Assembly (NCBI GenBank): GCA_015847255.1
Contig: JADLZK010009277.1
Span: forward strand, 114,759 to 178,758
Direction: 5' to 3'
Length of the DNA: 64,000 nucleotides
DNA from: Hyparrhenia diplandra
Taxonomy: Eukaryota; Streptophyta; Magnoliopsida; Poales; Poaceae
The notes under the pieces: generated by a model
Database searches by the model: none
Told to the model about the DNA's origin: nothing
The model's input: the letters and a program-made list of their open reading frames with translations, nothing else
Program-made: the position numbers and the translations under genes
Shown here: piece after piece, positions 1 to 12,857 of the stretch
How the letters are laid out: each line of letters begins with the position of its first letter
How positions within the stretch are numbered: position 1 is the stretch's first letter

Positions 1-3000
1 TCCGATGATCATGAAACTTCTTGTGTATCGGTTTTATGCTAGTATCAACCTTCACTGAAAGTTTGGGAATAATTTGATGATGTTTAAGTATATCCTTAAT
101 TATATACCCTAATTATTAGTTAATGATTATCAAATTGATTAGCATAAATCATTATATGATTTCGGTGGATTTTTGGAGTTAATTGTAGACCTGGGAACAT
201 GATCACCTCTGTTGTTCCTCGGCACTGGCTTAGTTGTCTGTGATGCTCATAATCAATGTGTGCTAAATAACTAAAGTGTTTTATGCTCATTACTTGTTAT
301 TGCCTGCGCAAAGGAAAGTTGTACTCAACTTTCATTAGTTGTTTAAAAGTTCTTTTATGCACTTGTATGCTTTTCATCATGCATCGTGGTATGCATTCCG
401 TTATGTTAAGCAATGCATCATGTGTTACGTGTAGTAAACGAAAAAAGAAAAGGTTGGAATTTTGCAAGTACCAAGCGTGTGGCGCTTTGTTCTCGTCGAA
501 ATTAAGGCAAGTGCATGACGAATCTTTGCTTCGGCTTCACGCCTATTATTCGAGTTTTTCTTGCTTTCCAATGTTCAAGTATTATATTTACGGTTCAAGT
601 TCAAGTTTCTTGTTCATGAGATTCAAGTTTCAAGTTTTCATTTACATTCAATTCAAGTGCGGTTTATCGGGAGGTGCAATTGGTTCTTATATTCAAGTGC
701 GTGAGTAAGTCTTTGGCCCCACTTGCTCGGCTTTACCGGTAAATGCTAAGGAGTATTCAAAGCTATTTGTCCGTTTTAGGCGAAAACTACTATTTAGTTG
801 GAGTTCCATAATTCATTCATGAATTCTCATGAGTTGATTGTTCTTTTGGTTCTAATTGTACTTGGCTGAGTGTTTTCACTCACCCTTGTGTTCATTTGGT
901 TTTAGGTGCTAAACCATCACGACTTGCATGGGAACTGGGAGTAGCACCATCACCACAAGTACTCACTTTTTTTTTTGTTTTGCAAACGCGCAATCTTTTG
1001 CATAGCGATTTGCATTTGTAATAGTTAAGTGGAGGTTGTTAATTGATTTAATCCAAGTATATATGTGTTGAGGGTAGCCCCGGTGGTGTTTTCAGCGTAG
1101 GCGTTACATTTTCCTAATCCTATATTGTCTTCCACGGACTCCAGCCCCAAAACTTCACGGTGATGGTACACCTCCACAGAAGACGCGGTCAGTGGATCCG
1201 AGGTTTCAGTTATTTAGTTCATTTTTTGTCTATTGCCTACACTTTCCGTTAAATTAGTGTTTTGTTGTGTAGAGAAAAAAAGCGCCAAGTGTGACCGCTC
1301 TATGGCTCGCAAGAGGCTAACCTATGAAGACAGCGGTGATGAGGTATAGATTATTTCCATCTGGGTTTGGTTCTTTCTCTCTGGAAGATGATATGAAGGA
1401 AGCAAAATGTTTGTGACATGTTGGTTACTATCTTTTCAATGCCCACAGGTTCTCTATGCTGCCACAGACAAAGAAGGCGTCGAATCGGTGCGGATGACCA
1501 GGCACGAAGCCATTGGAGGTCATCCTCATCTTCTCAGTCAACCATGGGGTTCCCGGGCGCCCTCAGTCAGTATTCACGATGAAATTCATCCCTCTATGTT
1601 AATCTTCTATTCAATCTTGAACCTTTTACGCTCTCGGATCCTAGAGATGGAGGATGCCCGGGTGGTCCCCACGGAATTAATGGCGTGGCGCCCACCTACA
1701 TAAGCCCCCTTCATCGCATCACCTCCTCGACCCGGCGTCGGTTGCCGTTGTGCTGCCACCTCCTTTCCTTCAAATCGAGATTTGTTTAGGATCTTCATAT
1801 CCCATAGGTTGTACAAGCAAAGTGCTCTAATCTTCTTTATGGTTAACTTTGAGAACAAATGTTCCAATGTGCGGGTTCTTCACACCGGCAATGTGAAAAT
1901 CCTGAATGAAAGGTGTCGCCTCTCTCTCAATTAATTTGCATTTAAAGAAAAAACATTTACCTTGTGCAAAGCAATGTTTCCATGAACTTCCCGGCAGGGG
2001 AGCAATACCATTTTACGGTTTGGGTGCTTTTTGTGCTCCTCGGATTATGTCACCCTGCTAATTTTTGTTTTGATAATACTTGATCCATATCAATGTAGTT
2101 GCTTAAGGCCAAGATATCAAATTTTTTTTTCCATATGTGTTAGCAAATTGCTCGGATTTTTTTTTTTTTGTTGCTTCATAATATTTTTGATCTACATAGT
2201 CTAAAAACAATCCTTTTACTATGTTCATAGTTGAGTCAATGATCATGACCAATATTCGTTCTATTTTGCCATCTCATTTTTTGTTCCATGATAATTAAGG
2301 CAATGGTGAATTGGTCATTTCTGCTTTTTCATCCCTTTGGACCTATTCTATGTTGTGTACTTTTGAGGCACCAGTGAAGTAGTATTTATTACGTTTTGAT
2401 ACGAACATACATCTTAAGCATAGTAATGACTTTAGTTTTGCGAAAAAATAAATAAGCGATGGGAAATTTGCGTAAATAAATAGCGATGGGAAAAGGGACA
2501 TATGTAAAAGGCTCTTGGACAAGGACACAGAGAGCAGCTTATCAAGGATGCAAATAGGAGTGGCATTTCCCTACTTTTGGATATGATTATTGGTTTGGTG
2601 TACTTATTAGTTTTCCCTACAGTCCACAGATGGAGTTTGGGTCAGCATCAGTCCCAGGATATCGCTATTTGGAAACTAATTTATATACTTGCTAAGCTTT
2701 ACACGCTCAGGCAAGCCGGCCTGTAGCATTACTATCAGGTAGGCTGCAGCTAGTTCTAATGCAGTTACATTCCTCAAGGCAACTTTTGGTTTTGTGTTAA
2801 GAAAAATAAGCGGCACCAAACATATGGTGCCACCCTACCTACTTACAGTATCTTCTTAGTATGCAGACAAGGTTCCTATTCTGTCAATTATATGTATTGA
2901 TACCTTGTTATGTTTCCTCTTGACAAAGATATCCTTATGACTTATGTGTGACATGGCGGGTGGAATTTTGACAGGGTGCTTAACATCACGCTTGATTCGG

Positions 3001-3300
3001 ACTACTGACCTTCGGTCCGACTACAAGGGCCCTTACAGCTAAATCCACCAACCATTGCCACATCTACGCCCGCCCGCAAGGAGCCATCCACATAGGTTCC
3101 TAACCGTTATAGACCAGTACCCTCCTGTGTTTGTCGATCACCAGGATCCATAGCTGATGGCTATTATGTATTTCGAGCATCTCCATGTGTTTGTGTAAGG
3201 CTAATTTGGTGTGTAACCGTAACTATGATTATGCCCTATCCCTGAGGCGGTACTCCCTCGGCCATTGACCTCCCTTATTCATATAAAAACTATATTGTTG
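1..3300. other. AT-rich region, no gene recognised
   Basis: No protein family is recognised here. Positions 1-1000 are AT-rich, with many short variants of TTCAAGT around 560-700. A possible two-exon reading unit runs from about 1270-1346 (ending with a GTATAG-type donor) to an acceptor at 1449 and on to a stop near 1700. It shows no known motif and could be a decayed transposon gene. Positions 1900-3300 hold poly-T runs and no supported gene. The style of the first kilobase resembles LTR-type repeat remnants, but no ends are visible. Confidence 0.3.
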
Positions 3301-3385
3301 TGTTAAACATATATCTGCTTTCTTACTGACTGGCGGGCGGGTCAGGTCAGCCTTGCTGGTAACGCGCGCGCTATATACTAGTATA

Positions 3386-6300
3386 CTAGTAGTAATCTTG
3401 TTCCTCGACGACTCTGGTGATTTTGGCCAAGCAATTGTCCACCGGCCTCGGATGCGGCAGGTACCTCACCCGGCACCTAGGGTTGGTCCTCGTCAGCCTG
3501 CAATGCCCGCCATTGCCATCATCAGCTCCGATCCCTTGTTAAAGCTAGCAGAGACTTGCAGCTTACTTTACTTGTAACCCAGGAGGAAGTGGTGGAGGAA
3601 GACGGAGATCTCGAGCTTGGCGAGGTCGTTGCCGGGGCAGAGCCTGGCGCCGAGCCCGAACGCCAAGAACGTGCCGGCTCTCGGCGAGTGGCCCTCCCAT
3701 CTCGACGGGTTGAACTTGGTGGGGTCAGGGTACACCTGTGGGTCCATGTGCACGCTCCGGTACCAGAGCTGCACCTTCCACCCCTGCGGGATCAGGTACC
3801 CTGTTTGTTTCACCATTGTTAGCTTCATTCTGAATATGTCAGGTTTCTGAATTCTGATTGGCCTTACCGTTCACGAAGACGTCTTTGGTGGCCTCACGGA
3901 AGGACACGAAGGAGATGTTCACCAGCCGCAGCGTCTCGTCGATCACCTTCATCACATCAGATAGCAAGATGTTCATCAGTATCATTTGCCATATTATGCA
4001 ATTTGCGTCGTCAGAGAAGCAGATGGAAGACCTGTGAGAGGTAGTCCATCTTCCTGAAGTCTCTGAGCGTGAGGCCCTGCTGCGACGCCGGGATGCTCCT
4101 GATGATGGCCTCCTGCTCCGCCTTGGCCTTGGCCAAGACGTCCGGGTTCTCCTGCAGGAACACGGTGGCCCACATGGTGATGTGTCCGGACGACTCGTGG
4201 CCGGCGTTGAGGTACATGATGAGCACGTCGATGATCTCGTCGTCGTCCAGCCGCCGCCCGCGCTCGTCCTCCACCGAGATCAGCCGGTCCATCATGTCCA
4301 CGCTTGCCTTCTTCGGCGCCTTTGTGCCGCCGCGCGCCGCCGCCGCTCGTCCAGAACGCCCTGCAGCACGGCCACGAGACGCCGACGCGCGCGCAGCGCC
4401 CTGTGGTACGCGAACCCCGGAAGGTTGATGGCCATGGCGCGCATCCCGTAGTTGAGGTCCGTGTAGCTCCGCTCCAGCGCGCGCGTCGTCGCATCGTCCG
4501 CGCCGCCAAGGAAGATCTGCACGATGATCTTGAACGTCATCCGACGCAGCTCCGTCAGGAACTCGATCCCGTTCGACTCGTCGGCCCACGCGCGCAGCGA
4601 CGATGTCACGGTGCGGTCGATGAAGGGCAGGTACGCGGTCAGCGCGTCGAAGCCGTTGATGGGCGCGGCGGTGAGCTTGCGCAGCCGCCGGTGCTCGTCG
4701 TACGGCATCGCCACGAACGACTTGGGACCGATCAGGGCCACCGTCGCCTTGGGCCAACCCGTCACGAACGCGTCGTCGTCCATCAGCACCTGCTTGCACG
4801 CCTCCGGCGTCGTCACCAGCACCGTCGGGCTGCTGAACATGAAGCCTCGGTACACACCCGTGCGCCCGAACCTGCATTATCGGCAACTGATTACTTCGTC
4901 AGACTGAACAAGATATATCAGAGGCAAGAATGGACGACTTGTATTTTTTCAATCACTGTGTACTGAAAAATCAAACCCACATGACAGACATTCTCCATTT
5001 ATTTATGAACATTCTGCAATACATGCAAAATAATTTGATTCCTCAACTCGTTGTTTCAGTATCGGTCATTCAGGGCAATCTGATAACACCCATTATTCAG
5101 ACTGCGAGGAGAAGCGACCAGTGAGAGCGCAACACGTATGGGCCTCTCAACAGGATGAATCTGAGCACTCCTAACAACGATGCTACGACCTAACGAGATA
5201 TAGATGGTAACCAGAACATATTCGTGTATATATATATATGAACCAAAGTAGTGCAGAGTTCTGAACAGAGACCAGCACCGCCTGAAACTGAACAAAGGCA
5301 AGTCGCTTTGGATGGACCGACAGTAAGCGTCGTCAGAGACAAACTTAGTTTTTGGTGATGCCAAAGTGAATGAAAAAGGATGGGTTCCACAGAGCATGGC
5401 AGAATGATTAGATTAGATTAGATTTAGATTAAACAGCAGCAATGCTTGATGCTTCCTTTGGCAAGGAGAAAGATATGATAAGCAAATGTGCTTTTTGACA
5501 GCATATGGCTGGAGAATCAGGGTAGCTGCCAAGCAGGGCAAACAGAGCATTATACTCCTATCCTACAGTCCTACTCGTGGCACTACTTATGCAGGAAGAT
5601 TGTGATTATTTGGGCCCCCTGCCAAAGATGGAATCTACTAGCAATGTGCTGAATGGCATGGGTCAGGAGAGTTGAGTGGTGGCATTGCAATCAATCAGAA
5701 TGAGATATGGCTTTTTAGGGGGGCAGTGGGGGCAGCGGCAGCAACCATTCCTGCTCACGTCAGATCACTGTCATCTCTCACTGACCCTGATGACTGTACA
5801 TGGTTTGTTACTGCTTTCCTCTCCTGTGGGACGTCCTTGTCTCACTCGGGTCTGCCCTTGTTTGATAATAATGGAGGACAGCTCTGTTCGTTCAACAGTA
5901 GTGAATTGTTTGCGATTGCAATGCGTGCTTCTCTCCAGACACAAAACCAGGGATTTGCAATGCATGATTCTATATACTGTATGTTTAAAGTTTCAAAAAG
6001 GCAAGCAAGAATATATATGCATGTAGTATCTGCAGACTGATGCCTCTGAACGTACAGTTGAGGACTTTCTTGTGCGGTTCAGGGGTTGAAAAGTCCTCAG
6101 CGGCTCAGCCACCCTTTGTTGTTTTTGTGTTGTATGACGATGATGCATGCATGGCTAATCATGTATATGTGGGGTGGTAGAGACTGATACCATCACCAAA
6201 ATTAAAAGGGGGGGCATCTTTCATTCTTTTAATTTGGGTGCACACACCAGTGTAGTGTACCTTTAAATGCCTGTTTGGTTTGTAGCCAAATTTTGCCATG

Positions 6301-7228
6301 CCAAAGGTTTGAAAAGCAAGACAAAAATTGTCACAGATTTAGCAAAAACCAAATTGGAGAGGCTAACAACTTTTGATGGCAAACCAAATGGTAGCCAAAA
6401 TTATGGCTTCCCATGCCTATTTTGGAAGCCAACTCAGCAGACAAGCATATATGTTCACCCATCAGAGAGACTCCCTCCCTTTGATAGGATTGCACTGACT
6501 GAACTGACTGCAGCAACCTTGATCTTGTGCCTTGTGCGTGTACAATAAGACTACAGTATGTAGCTATCACGGTAATTAGTTGGTTAATCCGTCAAAAACT
6601 CGAGAGAAGAGTGGACAGGAATTTTCAGTAACTGCTGTAAATTGTTGTGCAGGCTGTATGTCCTGAGTGCTAGTACTAGCTGTCAGCACGCTGCTTAAGG
6701 TTAGTGATTACTAGACAGGAGGTAATTAGCAAAGGGATATGATGAGAATTAACCTCCCGGGGGGTAAATGGATAAGTATATCGATCGTTGGCTGGGTAAG
6801 CTAATAGTGCGTCTGCATGTGTCACAGCCTCACAGGTGCAGGTGTCGTCGACGAGGACAATGGCACGTGGGCCCTGTCCTTCCTCGGGATTAGCGGAGGA
6901 GGAGATGATTAGCAGCGTGTGTGACGTACCGTCGGACGAAGGAGGCGATGAAGGCGTCGGGCTTGCCGGACTTGAAGGCGCGGAGGAAGGCCCACATGCC
7001 GCCGACGACGGGCCACCCCATGTCCCCCGGCGGCAGCCGCGCACGACGCGCCGCGCCCAGCGACGCCTCCCTGTACCACCCGTGCGCACGCCGCGCCGCC
7101 GCGTCCAGGAGCACCAACGCGGCCGCGCCCAGCAGCAGCGCCGTCGCCCATGACGGCAGCGACCACGCCGACGCCGACGCCGACGCCGACTCCTCGCCGA
7201 GCATCCTGACGGACCGAGACCAATCCAA
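3386..7228 (-). CDS. KAO: ent-kaurenoic acid oxidase, cytochrome P450 CYP88A (one apparent frameshift)
   Basis: Endoplasmic-reticulum P450 that oxidises ent-kaurenoic acid in three steps to GA12 in gibberellin synthesis. Five exons with GT-AG borders: 7228-6930, 4871-4032, 3946-3868, 3800-3572 and 3497-3386. Visible in order: an N-terminal membrane helix followed by a proline-rich hinge (LPPGDMGWPVVGG), I-helix AGHESSG, K-helix ETLR, the NPSRWEG segment, and the haem loop FGLGARLCPGN with its cysteine ligand. The C-terminus matches grass KAO (maize Dwarf3). The first ATG after the TATA box is at 7228; an in-frame ATG at 7204 is an alternative. The exons sum to 1559 bases, one short of a multiple of three. 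The frame changes inside a CGG/GCG-rich run near 4340-4365, between VLDER and KAPKKAS, so one base appears to be missing. Everything on both sides reads cleanly, so the gene is probably functional and the break an error. Intron 1 is about 2.06 kb. Confidence 0.92.
6264..6430. mobile_element. MITE-like remnant in KAO intron 1
   Basis: The segment contains TTTGGTTTGTAGCCAAA at its left, and GCAAACCAAATGGTAGCC further right, which resemble inverted copies of a common grass MITE end. Clear termini and a target-site duplication were not found, so this is a weak call. Confidence 0.35.
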
Positions 7229-7353
7229 TCCAGCCTGCGCGCGCGTGTGTGAAATACAATGAGGATGGCGCGCTGGCAGAGCTCGTTTGTGAAAGGAGGA
7301 GAGGAGAGGAGAGCAGAGGCAGCCGGCAGAGCTGCACGCGGCGGGGCTCCACC

Positions 7354-7375
7354 CTATATAAGTATATATAGGCAG
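7354..7375 (-). promoter_or_regulatory. KAO TATA region
   Basis: On the minus strand the sequence reads CCTATATATACTTATATAGG just upstream of KAO. A start of transcription about 30 bases downstream (near 7325) would give a 5' leader of about 100 bases that is rich in CT runs and has no upstream ATG before 7228. Next to it lies a poly-T/poly-A tract at about 7388-7413. Confidence 0.6.
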
Positions 7376-7413
7376 AGAGAGATGTTTAATGTGTTTTTTT
7401 TTTTTTTTTTTTT

Positions 7414-9219
7414 TATATATAGGGAAAATATAATTATGGAGAAATTCTTGTGAGAGTAAAAAGCTCTTGGTGACGTGTTTTTTATCCTGATTATTATTTT
7501 TTTGAAGAATTTCCTTGGAGTTTCTTTTGCATCATCATCATCATCACCTGGCATATATGAAGGGAGAAAAATATAGGCCGGATGCATTGTAGTATTATGC
7601 AGACGTAACGCAAGCAACCGGCCGGCTTTGGATTTTAACTTTGTCAACCCCTCAATGCTGCGCCTAATAATAGGACAAAGGACAGCAACGTAAATGATTG
7701 TGTTTAATTAGATATTGTAAAGTGAAACTGTAAATCACTGTATCATTCTTATTCGTTTGTATTTGATAGTTATTGTCCAACCATGTATATTTTAAAGGGA
7801 ACTAAGCAGTGCCAAAGCACTGTAGTAGTCTCTGATGAGGACGTGCTCCACTATTACCTGTTGGCAAAGAAAAAAAAAAAAAAATGGGCCAAGTGGCCTA
7901 GTTGTAGTTGGACAGTGATCGTGTGAGCCTCTGTGCGTCGAATTTCGGCTGTCGGTGCAAAAACTATATATATATCCAAAAAGGAAAAAATTGACTTACA
8001 TTTTAGAATGGAAGAAGTAGAACATCAGTCAAAGTATGTATTGTACCAGCTACCACTAGCATGCATTTGGGCATTATTTCATCCTCTCCTGCCACTACAA
8101 AAGTTAAAATTAACTTGCTATCTAAAATCATCTACGTGTGCCATTATAAGAAATTTGTAAAGAATAACCTGTTATATGTACATATACTAAATACTCTTTC
8201 CTCTTAATGCAAAGTACTTAATGTTTTAGCTTCCCTTAAAAAAATGTACTTAATATTCTAGCTAAGATCTATGACAGATCAGTGCCCCATGAAAATTACC
8301 CACATACCCCTATTTAGTGAAGAGGATCTATCCTAATGAAAGATTAAATGACCAATTAAAAAATGCATCGAGGCATGTAAGCCACAATTTTGTGTGATAG
8401 GGACCAACCCTGGGATGAATATGAATGAATGAATGAATGAATGAATGAATGAATGAATGAATGGAGTAGCATCCAAACCCATGTTTGTCATATGAAAAGG
8501 AATTAACCTATATGAGATATTTTCTGAATGGTAACCATAAATATTAAATGATGTCGAATTGTTGTATTTTGACTGAAGCCTTATAATTTCCTCGATCTTC
8601 TTTAAAATGGCAGAGTACATATTAATATAGAGAACTTATTCAGTGTCCTGGAGTTGACTTCTATACAGGCGCGCGGCACTGGCCATCTGGACAAGAGGAA
8701 TCATGCGAAGATATGATCTGCTCCTGAAAACAAAAAGTCGCTTGTTGTTTTTCGGCGCTTTTTGAGAATCATCCAGGTACAGCATCAGCAGTAAATAGTA
8801 CGAGTGACGGATGGAGACTTTAGCGTACAAAAAAAGGTGACGAACGAGAGAGATCCGAGGCCAAACTTTTGGCGCATCATGCACGTCGTACGTTAAAATT
8901 TAAGTGGAGCTCAGAGAACAAAACGTACTCCTATATATAGCCTCGTACATGGACGTGTCGACACCTGGCAGGCTGGCACATTTAGCTGGACCGGAGGTGC
9001 ATGATTTGTATACGTGTCAGATGTGTTCAAGTAACGAGACATTCCTTTACCTCGAGCACGTCGGTGCCGTACGTGGTGGTCAACAGTGCAAATCCTACTC
9101 CTACGTGCTGCAGTACTTCATGCATCAGTCTGTTGTCTCTCCTGCTATACCCTCAGTCTATCATATAGTAGATCATTTTGTTTCAAAAAAAAAAATTATA
9201 TAGATCATTTTATATTCAC
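7414..9219. other. KAO upstream intergenic region
   Basis: No gene is supported. The region holds A- and T-runs, a tetranucleotide microsatellite at 8419-8463 (listed separately), and short reading frames with no recognisable motif. Confidence 0.5.
8419..8463. repeat. (GAAT)n microsatellite
   Basis: About ten tandem copies of GAAT/TGAA. Confidence 0.9.
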
Positions 9220-9640
9220 CACTACCAGAATCCTGAATTGCTTTGAGTGTCAAAAACCGTCAAGAAAAGGGGAAACCGCCAAAGAAATGATCGTTGACCA
9301 TAAACCGTTAAGCAAACGCACTAAAAAACTAGAGGGCAAGGGAAATTAGTTTTCTTGGCGGTTTCAAGAATCAACGATGATTACCTTGGAGGCTACCGCC
9401 ATGGAAACTACGACCTAACTAAATTTGCCAAAGTGTCAAGGAAATGTTACGACCGCCAAGAAAATTAGTTTCCTTAAGGGCCAACAACCTTCACGAAAAT
9501 TATCTAGACCGCCAAAGGTAATAGTCATTTCCTTGGGTGCCGGCCAAGACCGCCAAAAAAATTGTAATTTCCCTTGATTGCCATTGACCGCCAAGGTAAA
9601 TAGTCATTTCCTTGGGTGCCGGCTAAGGAAGTACATATCA
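9220..9640. mobile_element. CACTA transposon terminus (CCGCCAAGG family)
   Basis: Begins with CACTACCAGAATCC, the typical CACTA end. It is followed by about ten degenerate subterminal motifs of the type ACCGCCAAGGAAA in both orientations up to about 9640. A matching right end of the same family was not found in the window, so this is a terminal fragment or the other arm is diverged. Confidence 0.7.
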
Positions 9641-10772
9641 GCAACAAAAAAGTTTTCGCTAGGAATAATAAAAAAATCTAATATTATGTACAATAAACTC
9701 AATTTACACATGATGATATGTCAATCCAACACAAATACAATCAGATTCCAATACATGCCTATACTCAACTAATTCTCGTACAAACATATTACAAATTAAA
9801 GTGTCCAACAATTGCGGGCAGTGCACATACCTCTTGTATAAGTCTATATTGTCTCCTATGATATAGTATTGGTACCACACTCTGTCTCATATTACAGATG
9901 GTTTTTGCCTTTTCTATATACATAGCTTTTGATGTATATACTTATAGATGAAAAGTTTAAATATGTAATATGAACTTTGTATCTAGAAAACGCGTGCAAA
10001 ATGATCTATAAATTAAAATGAAGGATGTAGTCGGCGTCCATCACCCTATACAGCGCATCGTGATAATAAAATAACAAAGCTATGTATCAGAGACAGATAA
10101 TGAAATGCCTTGTCTTGTGATCTACAAACGACAACGGGCAATATCCGCGCGGATAGTAACTTCGTACGCCCGCGCCCGTGAGCAAAATGACATGCCTGCA
10201 TCTGTGCCCGCCACCTACCACGGGCAGCAACCTGTGCCCGTGCCTGCTATCCGCGGGCAAGGCACGCCTATGGGCATGCCCGCAAACCCGCCAGAAGGGA
10301 AGACGAGGGCGGACTGTGGCGTAGAGACGACGTACTGGGTCAGAGCTCGTAGTAGGGAGGACTACGTCGGTGTCGGAGTGGGCAAGACGGGGAGGACGGC
10401 GTCTTCCGCCAGGAGCTTGGTCGACCTAGAGGCGAGAGGAGGCGTGGATCCGCCGCCCGTGGCATGGTGCTCGCCCTCCTCCTGGCCTAGATCTACTGTA
10501 GGCAGTTGAGAGGGAAAGGAGAGGGGGCGCGTCGGCAAATGTTTATAATTCTCTCTATACTTTTAGTCAAATTTGATATATTTTGACTCTCCAAGATTTT
10601 TAAAATAACTTACAATTTGGGATGGGGGAGTATATATATCTAGCCCCACCTCATTCAGGTCGGCAAGATTTTTCTTGCTAGACTCTGCCAGGTGGAACCA
10701 CTTCGTCTATATTGTGTTAGCAAAAGGGAACTTATTTTGCCCCACGTACACAAGCTCCGTGATCCTCTGGCT
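9641..10772. other. Intergenic, MITE remnants and GC-rich patch
   Basis: No gene is supported. Positions 9885-10029 and 10560-10640 look like decayed Stowaway-type MITEs: ends such as CTCTGTCTCATATTACAG and GGGATGGGGGAGTA. Positions 10140-10300 are rich in GCCCG/CGGGC words and contain an open frame with no recognised domain. Confidence 0.4.
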
Positions 10773-11095
10773 CAGTGGCGGAACTGAGGGGGGGCTGGCA
10801 GGGGCCATGGCCCCCCTCAACGCTGTAAAAGTTTTTTAGTACCCTTTGTAATTAGCAGCTATGCAGAAAATTAGTATACACCCATATGTAAGATATATTG
10901 ACCACTTCTTCAAACTATTCTCATATTTTCTATTTTATGTATTGCTATTGCGTGCGTAATTAATTATTAAATTGTCATAGTCATGACTAACTAGTATATA
11001 CTTGAAATATAGCGACAAATTGTTAGATTTTTGAACTGGTAAATATTTGTGTGGAGGGCTGGCCCCCCTGAAATTTATCTCCAGTTCCGCCACTG
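10773..11095. mobile_element. hAT-type MITE with 8-bp target duplication
   Basis: Terminal inverted repeats start CAGTGGCGGAACT and end AGTTCCGCCACTG. The element is flanked by a perfect 8-bp direct repeat, CTCTGGCT, at 10765-10772 and 11096-11103, as expected for hAT insertion. It is 323 bp long with no coding capacity. Inverted GGGGGCTGGC / GCTGGCCCCCC blocks lie just inside the ends. Confidence 0.92.
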
Positions 11096-11103
11096 CTCTG
11101 GCT

Positions 11104-12200
11104 AGTTAGAGAAAGTTCTCTTTTACATTACTCTCATTTTTTTGAAAATTAATGTTACACAGTGCCGACTGAAGGATCCAGACATACCCGAAAGAAGCAA
11201 AAAGTTTACCTAACACTAATAAGAAATAGTCCTGTTAATAAAAAAAGGTGTGATTGTGACAGTGATAACCGAGTCAAAAGACGATCGAGGCATCTTTAGC
11301 CAGCTTTTCACATAGGAATGAGATCGAATGGGCGGCGAGGTTAGCTTTGAGGCATGGCTTGGCCCCTATCCTGTCCCCTTGATCTCATCCCTAGACTGCC
11401 CAAATGCAAGGGATGCATCACTACTGCACCATCACCACCGTCGTCGATGTGAGCAGCCGGCCGGCATCGACGGCGATCGGCTGACTCGGTCCCCCAACAA
11501 GTTAAGTCCCCCCAACACAGCCCTACCAGCAAACTGACCACCGACGTACTACTCGCTGCCTTTGGAAACAAAAACAATGCAATGTTTCAACTCTAGATCG
11601 CCTTTGCCCATGCCTGCAAGCATCATATGCATGGGGAAGAACATATGCACGCATTGGTTTAATTGGAAAACTTTTAGCACCGCCTATACATGAACGCCGA
11701 CATAAACATTCGCTACTTAACAAGCTGCTAGGTAGACTTTCACGGTTGATGCTTCACAAACAAAGGCTATTGCTGGTAATTTTTACTTACTGTTATATTA
11801 TTTAAGCAGATTGTATGGAACGGGCATTTGCTACTCAGCTTTCTGACCATTTTATGTTTTTGACTGATTCCTGCTTCTCTTCTATATAGGTTTCAGGATG
11901 CAATTATTAACATTAAATAGTAAAAGTAATGGTGGCAGGGTTGATGTCTTTTTTTTTTGAATCGGACATAGAAATAAATCTGAAAGCTATTGTCATTTTA
12001 AATAGGAACTACGTTATACATGACACAGATTTAGATTACTTAATGTTTTTTATACTTGAGTAAACACAAACTTTTTAGCATTTACTTCAATCCTGTTTAG
12101 CTTCATGTGTTTATCCTGTCTGCTGCTTTGAATTTTATGCCTTCATGCAAAACTGAAAGGACTTGTGAGTTTCTCCAATTGTTACTGCCTCTCCTTTTGT
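11104..12200. other. Intergenic, nothing recognised
   Basis: No supported gene. Between 11760 and 12208 the sequence has the T-rich look of plant introns and leads directly into the triose-phosphate isomerase exon. Confidence 0.4.
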
Positions 12201-12208
12201 TTTACAGA

Positions 12209-12300
12209 AAAAAATAACAGATTGGACAAATGTTGTGTTGGCATATGAACCAGTTTGGGCTATTGGGACCGGAAAGGTTGCAACCCCTGCTCAGGCAGGA
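12209..12300 (+). pseudogene. Stray exon of triose-phosphate isomerase
   Basis: After a T-rich tract ending in an AG acceptor, the sequence encodes KKITDWTNVVLAYEPVWAIG followed by TGKVATPAQA and then a GT donor-like site. This is the conserved triose-phosphate isomerase segment holding the catalytic glutamate (YEPVWAIGTG). No other isomerase exon is visible on either side, so it is an isolated gene fragment. It ends about 180 bp from a CACTA terminal repeat region, which suggests capture by that transposon. Confidence 0.85.
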
Positions 12301-12479
12301 GGTATAACTTCTTAGATAGGAGCATGTGTGATATAACTTCTTAGATTGGACAAGTGTGGATTTATGGATGGTTATGATGACGTGTGATATTATTGTCATA
12401 TATATCTATATATATATTTGTGTGATTATAAATTGTTATGTATGTATTAAAAACTGTTATATATGTGTTCCAGATTTTT

Positions 12480-12857
12480 TTTAGAAAAAATATTCTTTGC
12501 CGAGTGCCTTCAGGCGCGACACTCGGCAAAGAATTTTTTTTAAAAAAAAACGATTATTTCATTGCTGTGTGCTCATATGTTTGACACTTTCGGCGAAGAT
12601 ATAATTAAAAAAATTGGCTTAATTCTTTGCCGAGTGCCCGCTCCTAGCACTCGGCAAAGAACCCCGTCAAAAGATCCCGCCGTCATCATGCTTTTGTACG
12701 CCGTGTGCACCGTGGACACTCGGCTAAGTTTAAGACGTTGCCGAGAAAACTGTGTGGTGTGCCCTAAGCCGAGACTGCCGAGTGTAACACTCGGCTTAGG
12801 CTAAGCCAAGTGTATTATAGCCTACGCCGTGTGCCGCGGCCTCTGAATCCGGTAGTG
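12480..12857. mobile_element. CACTA transposon terminus (TTTGCCGAGTGC family)
   Basis: Contains repeated TTTGCCGAGTGC / GCACTCGGCAAAG motifs in both orientations and ends in GAATCCGGTAGTG, the complement of a CACTAC terminus. These subterminal motifs are the same kind as in the complete element at 52347-53775. No left terminus of this family is seen nearby; the end at 9220 has different subterminal motifs and a different flanking triplet. Confidence 0.75.

Noticed and set aside
5672..6040. 122-codon open frame on the plus strand
   Set aside because: Lies within intron 1 of KAO on the opposite strand, shows no known motif and overlaps another open frame of similar length.
10105..10509. 134-codon open frame
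   Set aside because: Driven by repeated GCCCG words in repeat-like DNA; no recognised domain.
9220..12857. A single CACTA element spanning both ends
   Set aside because: The two termini have different subterminal repeats (CCGCCAAGG against TTTGCCGAGTGC) and different flanking triplets, so they are not a pair.
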